A stretch of 7,410 nt of DNA from Acidimicrobiaceae bacterium (GTDB taxonomy: Bacteria > Actinomycetota > Acidimicrobiia > Acidimicrobiales > RAAP-2): contig PLSY01000160.1 of the NCBI GenBank assembly GCA_003164275.1, positions 1-7,410 of the forward strand, written 5' to 3'. The position numbers were made by a program, and so were the translations under genes. Position 1 is the stretch's first letter. Every line of letters begins with the position of its first letter. The notes under the pieces are model-generated. The model made no database searches and was not told the DNA's origin. It saw only the letters and a list, made by a program, of their open reading frames with translations. Of this stretch, positions 5,005 to 7,410 are shown one piece after another.

Positions 5005-5385
5005 TCAGACCCTGACCGGCTCGATGACCACGCCGGCCAGATCTCGCGCCGCTTCATGGAGGTGTTCGAAGGCCTCTTTGTAGGCGCGGGCTGACTTCCC
5101 CTCTGATAGGTCGGCCTCCGTGTCGTCGATCGCCGACTCGAGGCGGTAGAGCCGGTCGTGCAGTCTCTTGAGATCGTCCTCGTTGACGATGACCTGACCG
5201 GGTGGCACCTCGAGTTCATCGGCCCTTCGCCGGGCTTCGAAGGCCCGTTGGCGGTGCGAACGGCAACAAAACTTTCGCGGTCGTCCCGCCCCGGGCGTCT
5301 GGTCGACGGGCCGATTGCACCAAGCGCACCGCAGCAGCTGTGGCTCGGGTTTCGTCACGGTGACGACAGTAGTGACTGCCGACAT
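5005..5385 (-). CDS. Cysteine-cluster (zinc-binding) and coiled-coil protein
   Basis: A protein of up to 126 residues with two parts. The N-terminal third has Cys20 and Cys23 (RCAWCNRP), then Cys40, Cys41 and His44 in GRPRKFCCRSHRQRAFEARRR, a layout typical of small zinc-binding modules that recur in actinobacterial proteins with the RPRxFCxxxHRQRAxxxRR signature. The basic run after it could contact nucleic acid. Residues about 68-115 are charged with heptad-like leucines (DDLKRLHDRLYRLESAIDD), suggesting a coiled coil and dimerisation. I cannot assign a function; a DNA-binding or regulatory role is an inference. The start is uncertain: ATG at 5383-5385 has no ribosome binding site, while GTG at codon 10 (5356-5358) has TACTGT 7 nt upstream and lies in a 13-bp palindrome, so a leaderless start there is possible. 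It precedes the HTH gene by 76 bp on the same strand. Confidence 0.75.
   Translation of the reverse strand: MSAVTTVVTVTKPEPQLLRCAWCNRPVDQTPGAGRPRKFCCRSHRQRAFEARRRADELEVPPGQVIVNEDDLKRLHDRLYRLESAIDDTEADLSEGKSARAYKEAFEHLHEAARDLAGVVIEPVRV
5353..5365. repeat. Palindrome CGTCAC-N-GTGACG, copy 2 of 2
   Basis: Same arms as the copy at 2289-2301, with G in the centre. It lies over codons about 7-11 of the cysteine-cluster gene as annotated, and would overlap the start codon if translation begins at the internal GTG. See the copy at 2289. Confidence 0.4.
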
Positions 5386-5423
5386 CCGACTGGTGGCAAT
5401 GCCTGCCGTTCGGATGGCCGGTA

Positions 5424-5837
5424 CTACGACGGGTCGAGGGCAACCACCGGAATCACCCGATCGGTCTTGGCCTCGTACTCGGCGAAGCCGGGGTAGTTGC
5501 GGGCCTGCTCGGCATAGACGCGATCCCGCTCGTCTCTCTCCAGGACAGTGGCGGTGACCTCGAGCGTCGCCGTCCCCACCTCGATCGACGCATCGGGATT
5601 GGCCACCAGGTTGTGGTACCAGTCCGGATTAGTCGGCGCGCCCGCCTTCGAGGCGAAGACGAAGATGCGCTCGCCCTCTTTGGCGTACATCATCGGGCTG
5701 ACCCGGGTCTTGCCGGACTTGGCCCCGGTGGAGTGGAGGAGAAGGAGCGGGGAGCCCTCGAACTGGCCACCCACCTTGCCGTCGTTCGCCCGGAACTCCT
5801 CGATGATCTGTGCGTTCCAGTCATTTCCATCGGCCAT
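5424..5837 (-). CDS. F420-dependent nitroreductase-family protein (Ddn/DUF385)
   Basis: A 137-residue single-domain protein of the deazaflavin-dependent nitroreductase family, split-barrel proteins that bind coenzyme F420 and reduce varied substrates such as quinones or nitro compounds. The F420-binding signatures are visible: LLLLHSTGAKSGKTRVSPMMY (about 31-51, Gly- and Ser/Lys-rich phosphate and glutamate-tail contacts) and SKAGAPTNPDWYHNLVANP (63-81), followed by the SIEVG strand. Length equals the usual family size, so it is complete. The ATG at 5835-5837 is chosen because AAAGGCGG lies just upstream and homology begins there; the longer frame to 6020 adds arginine/serine-rich sequence unlike the family. 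The natural substrate cannot be predicted. It is separated by 211 bp from a divergent gene. Presence of this family implies an F420-making host, as in most actinobacteria. Confidence 0.93.
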   Translation of the reverse strand: MADGNDWNAQIIEEFRANDGKVGGQFEGSPLLLLHSTGAKSGKTRVSPMMYAKEGERIFVFASKAGAPTNPDWYHNLVANPDASIEVGTATLEVTATVLERDERDRVYAEQARNYPGFAEYEAKTDRVIPVVALDPS

Positions 5838-6048
5838 GGTGCCGCCTTTCGATCTCGTCAAGCCATCCGGGCACGGCGCCCTCGACAGTCCATCTGCAGT
5901 CAAATCTAATTGGCTCCGGGACGAGCCCGTACGCAGGCGCCGGTGGCTCGAGCCGCCCCACTGCTCGTCGTACGCGGAAGGCGGGGCTTGGTCCGGCAGA
6001 CTGTTCGGCCGGCCAGCCACGACGGTATTCTCGGGTCAGGAGACCCGT
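5838..6048. promoter_or_regulatory. Divergent intergenic region
   Basis: These 211 bp separate the leftward F420 enzyme gene from the rightward CxxC protein gene. For the rightward gene, TATTCT (6026-6031) is a good -10 box and AGGAG (6038-6042) a good ribosome binding site 6 nt before the ATG. For the leftward gene, TAGATT on the minus strand (plus-strand 5903-5908) is a possible -10 box with a poor -35. No other structure was found. Confidence 0.35.
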
Positions 6049-6309
6049 ATGGAATACGACTACGACCCAGACGACTCGATCTTCGACGATCCGTATGCGG
6101 ATGACGACGTCTTCTTCCGGACCTGTGGGAAGTGCGGCGTGCGGACATCCCCCCGCTGGTCGGAGTCGTCCTGCCTGGAAGAGGCCCGTCGCTATGGTTG
6201 GCGACGGGTGGCCTCGTCTGACCGGCCCGGTGCCTACCGAATGGACCTCTGCGGCAGCTGTGCCGCTGAGGCGGGCTACGGCCCTCCTATGGCCCGCTGG
6301 GGCTACTGA
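6049..6309 (+). CDS. Small CxxC/CxxC zinc-ribbon-like protein with acidic N-terminus
   Basis: An 86-residue protein of unrecognised family. Residues 1-20 are very acidic and tyrosine-rich (YDYDPDDSIFDDPYADDD). Two CxxC pairs follow, Cys26/Cys29 (TCGKCG) and Cys68/Cys71 (LCGSC), spaced as in a zinc ribbon, with a single extra Cys42 between them. Trp and Arg residues between the pairs (PRWSES, RRYGWRRV) and a GYGPPMARWGY end complete it. The start is well supported by AGGAG 6 nt upstream and a TATTCT -10 box. Zinc binding is an inference from the two pairs; the acidic tail suggests contact with a basic partner or a nucleic-acid-like decoy, but this is speculative. It diverges from the F420 enzyme gene and converges with the nitroreductase gene 39 bp away. 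Confidence 0.75.
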   Translation: MEYDYDPDDSIFDDPYADDDVFFRTCGKCGVRTSPRWSESSCLEEARRYGWRRVASSDRPGAYRMDLCGSCAAEAGYGPPMARWGY

Positions 6310-6348
6310 GGGCGATGAGCCCGATCACAGGAGCCTCTGCTGAGGGGG

Positions 6349-6960
6349 CTAGGCCTCGGACCCTCCGATGTAGGTCACGAGGGCGGTGAGCACATCTTCG
6401 TCACTCGCTGTGTCCTTCTTCCTCGACGGCTCGCCGGCGGCGCCGAGATTCACCCAGCCGAGCAGCTGCTCTCGCTCTCCGAGCTTGAACAGATCCTTCA
6501 CGGCCGCCGTGTCCAAGACCGGGGCGCTCTTCCACACGGCGCCGAATCCGAGGGACGTGGCCGCGAGCACCATGGCGTAGCCGGTGCACGAGGCTGAGGA
6601 CACCTGCTCCCAGAGGGGGACGTTCGACTTGGCATGGGGCGAGGCGATGAGCATCACGGCACAGGGTGCCGCGTAGGCCTTTTGGCGCATCTTCTGTTCG
6701 GCGGCAGGAGGAACGTCCTCACCCCGAAGCTCATGGAGGCCGGCCACCAGGGCCTCGCCGAAGTCGTCACGGCCCGTCCCACTCACGACCGCGAAGCGCC
6801 AGGGTCGGAGCCCACCATGGTCGGGGACTCGGGTGGCTGCCTCGAGGATGAGCGTCATCGACTGTTCGTCGGGGGCCTCGCCCCCCCGCACGGGCTCGGG
6901 CCGGGGGGCGAGCAGGACCGCCTGGGTGCCGGCGTAAGGGGTGTGACTATCGAAAGACAT
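6349..6960 (-). CDS. Nitroreductase-family FMN protein (YdjA-like)
   Basis: A 203-residue member of the small YdjA-type branch of the nitroreductase superfamily, FMN enzymes that use NAD(P)H and act as dimers. Family marks are ATRVPDHGGLRPWRFAVVSG (residues 42-61; FMN contacts, Arg and Pro-Trp-Arg-Phe), PLWEQVSSASCTGYAMVLAATSLGFGAVWKS (115-145) and LGWVNLG (167-173). Physiological substrate is unknown; nitro compounds are reduced by many members only incidentally. The ATG at 6958-6960 with AAAGG about 10 nt upstream is the best start and places the usual N-terminal helix correctly. GTG at 6988-6990 or a TTG at 7006-7008, which would overlap the protease stop, are alternatives. It lies 44 bp downstream of the HtrA-type gene on the same strand and could be cotranscribed. 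It has no link to the F420 enzyme beyond redox chemistry. Confidence 0.92.
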   Translation of the reverse strand: MSFDSHTPYAGTQAVLLAPRPEPVRGGEAPDEQSMTLILEAATRVPDHGGLRPWRFAVVSGTGRDDFGEALVAGLHELRGEDVPPAAEQKMRQKAYAAPCAVMLIASPHAKSNVPLWEQVSSASCTGYAMVLAATSLGFGAVWKSAPVLDTAAVKDLFKLGEREQLLGWVNLGAAGEPSRKKDTASDEDVLTALVTYIGGSEA

Positions 6961-7004
6961 GCGCTGGGGCCTTTCACGCGGTGTGCTCACGAGCGTACCG
7001 TGAC

Positions 7005-7410
7005 TCAACCTGTCGTCTGCTGCTCCTGGCTGGACGAGCCAAGGGTCACCGACACCATCATCTGGGTCTGGCCCCGGTAGAGGCCCAAGGTCACCTTCGT
7101 GCCGGGCTTGGCCGCCTGCACGGCCGTGGCCAGTTGGTCGGCACTCGTGGCGGCCTTGTCGTCGAACGACGTAATCACATCGCCCTGCTGCAGGCCGGCA
7201 CTCTCGGCCGGCGAGTCCGGCTCCACCTGGAGGACGACAGCGCCTTGTGTGGGCACGAAGTTGTACTGGCTGCGCAGCTGCGAGGTCAGCGTCTCGAGCG
7301 AGACGCCGAGATAGGCGGTGCCCGCCTGGGTCGTCCCGCTGATGGACTTCGACCGCAATGCCGGCAGTAGCTTCTCGATCTTGTTGGCGGGAATGGCAAA
7401 GCCGATGTTC
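7005..7410 (-). CDS. HtrA/DegP-type serine protease, C-terminal part (partial)
   Basis: Only the last 134 codons are in the window; the 5' part lies beyond base 7410. The first visible residues, NIGFAIPANKIEKLLPAL, are the end of the trypsin-like protease domain (the family GFAIP strand that lines the substrate pocket). A PDZ domain follows (about residues 33-124): TAYLGVSLETL, a carboxylate-binding loop region, then SPAESAGLQQGDVITSFDDKAATSADQLATAV and the closing strands KVTLGLYRG...VSVTLG. It ends in a short polar tail. HtrA proteases degrade misfolded proteins in the cell envelope; in actinobacteria most have an N-terminal membrane anchor, which is not visible here. The catalytic His, Asp and Ser are outside the window. 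The open frame runs to the window edge, so this is truncation by the window and not a broken gene. Confidence 0.93.
   Translation of the reverse strand, partial: NIGFAIPANKIEKLLPALRSKSISGTTQAGTAYLGVSLETLTSQLRSQYNFVPTQGAVVLQVEPDSPAESAGLQQGDVITSFDDKAATSADQLATAVQAAKPGTKVTLGLYRGQTQMMVSVTLGSSSQEQQTTG

Noticed and set aside
5838..6020. N-terminal extension of the F420 enzyme frame
   Set aside because: The family starts near the ATG at 5837, which has its own ribosome binding site; the extension is arginine/serine-rich.

Overview
The window looks like chromosomal DNA from a high-GC actinobacterium. The evidence is the consistently GC-rich third codon positions, a deazaflavin (F420)-dependent nitroreductase-family enzyme, an RHH/PIN toxin-antitoxin pair of actinobacterial style, starts that look leaderless (TANNNT about 6 nt before the start codon), and a type IV pilin of the 'IPTFLG...ANDRAAQSNL' kind. 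That pilin type suggests Acidimicrobiia or a relative, but this is a guess from family resemblance.

The most important element is not a gene. Bases 1991-2018, inside a gene-poor stretch of about 750 bp, have the form of an actinobacterial dif site: an 11-bp XerD arm, a 6-bp centre and an 11-bp XerC arm. Read on the minus strand, it matches the actinobacterial dif consensus as I remember it almost completely. dif is where XerC/XerD resolve chromosome dimers and marks the replication terminus. Gene orientation fits: left of the site the vapBC pair runs rightward, and right of it 8 of 10 genes run leftward, so most genes point toward the site.

Layout. 1-223: no convincing gene. 224-879 (+): vapBC-like operon, the start and stop overlapping by one base (TGATG). 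1069-1746 (-): pentapeptide-repeat protein. 1747-2503: gene-poor region with dif. 2504-3160 (-): type IV prepilin-like protein. 3333-3563 (+): small two-helix membrane protein, diverging from the pilin. 3577-3990 (-): small membrane protein with an R-x-x-G-x-R-D motif. 4072-4563 (-): secreted two-cysteine protein. 4689-4928 (-): 79-residue helix-turn-helix protein with a palindrome over its -10 box. 5005-5385 (-): cysteine-cluster plus coiled-coil protein. 5424-5837 (-): F420-type nitroreductase. 6049-6309 (+): small CxxC/CxxC protein. 6349-6960 (-): YdjA-like FMN nitroreductase. 7005-7410 (-): C-terminal PDZ part of an HtrA-type serine protease, cut by the window edge.

Apart from vapBC, I see no tight operon that defines a pathway. 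No transposase, integrase, CRISPR array, rRNA or tRNA is visible. The right half looks like ordinary housekeeping and small accessory genes beside the terminus.
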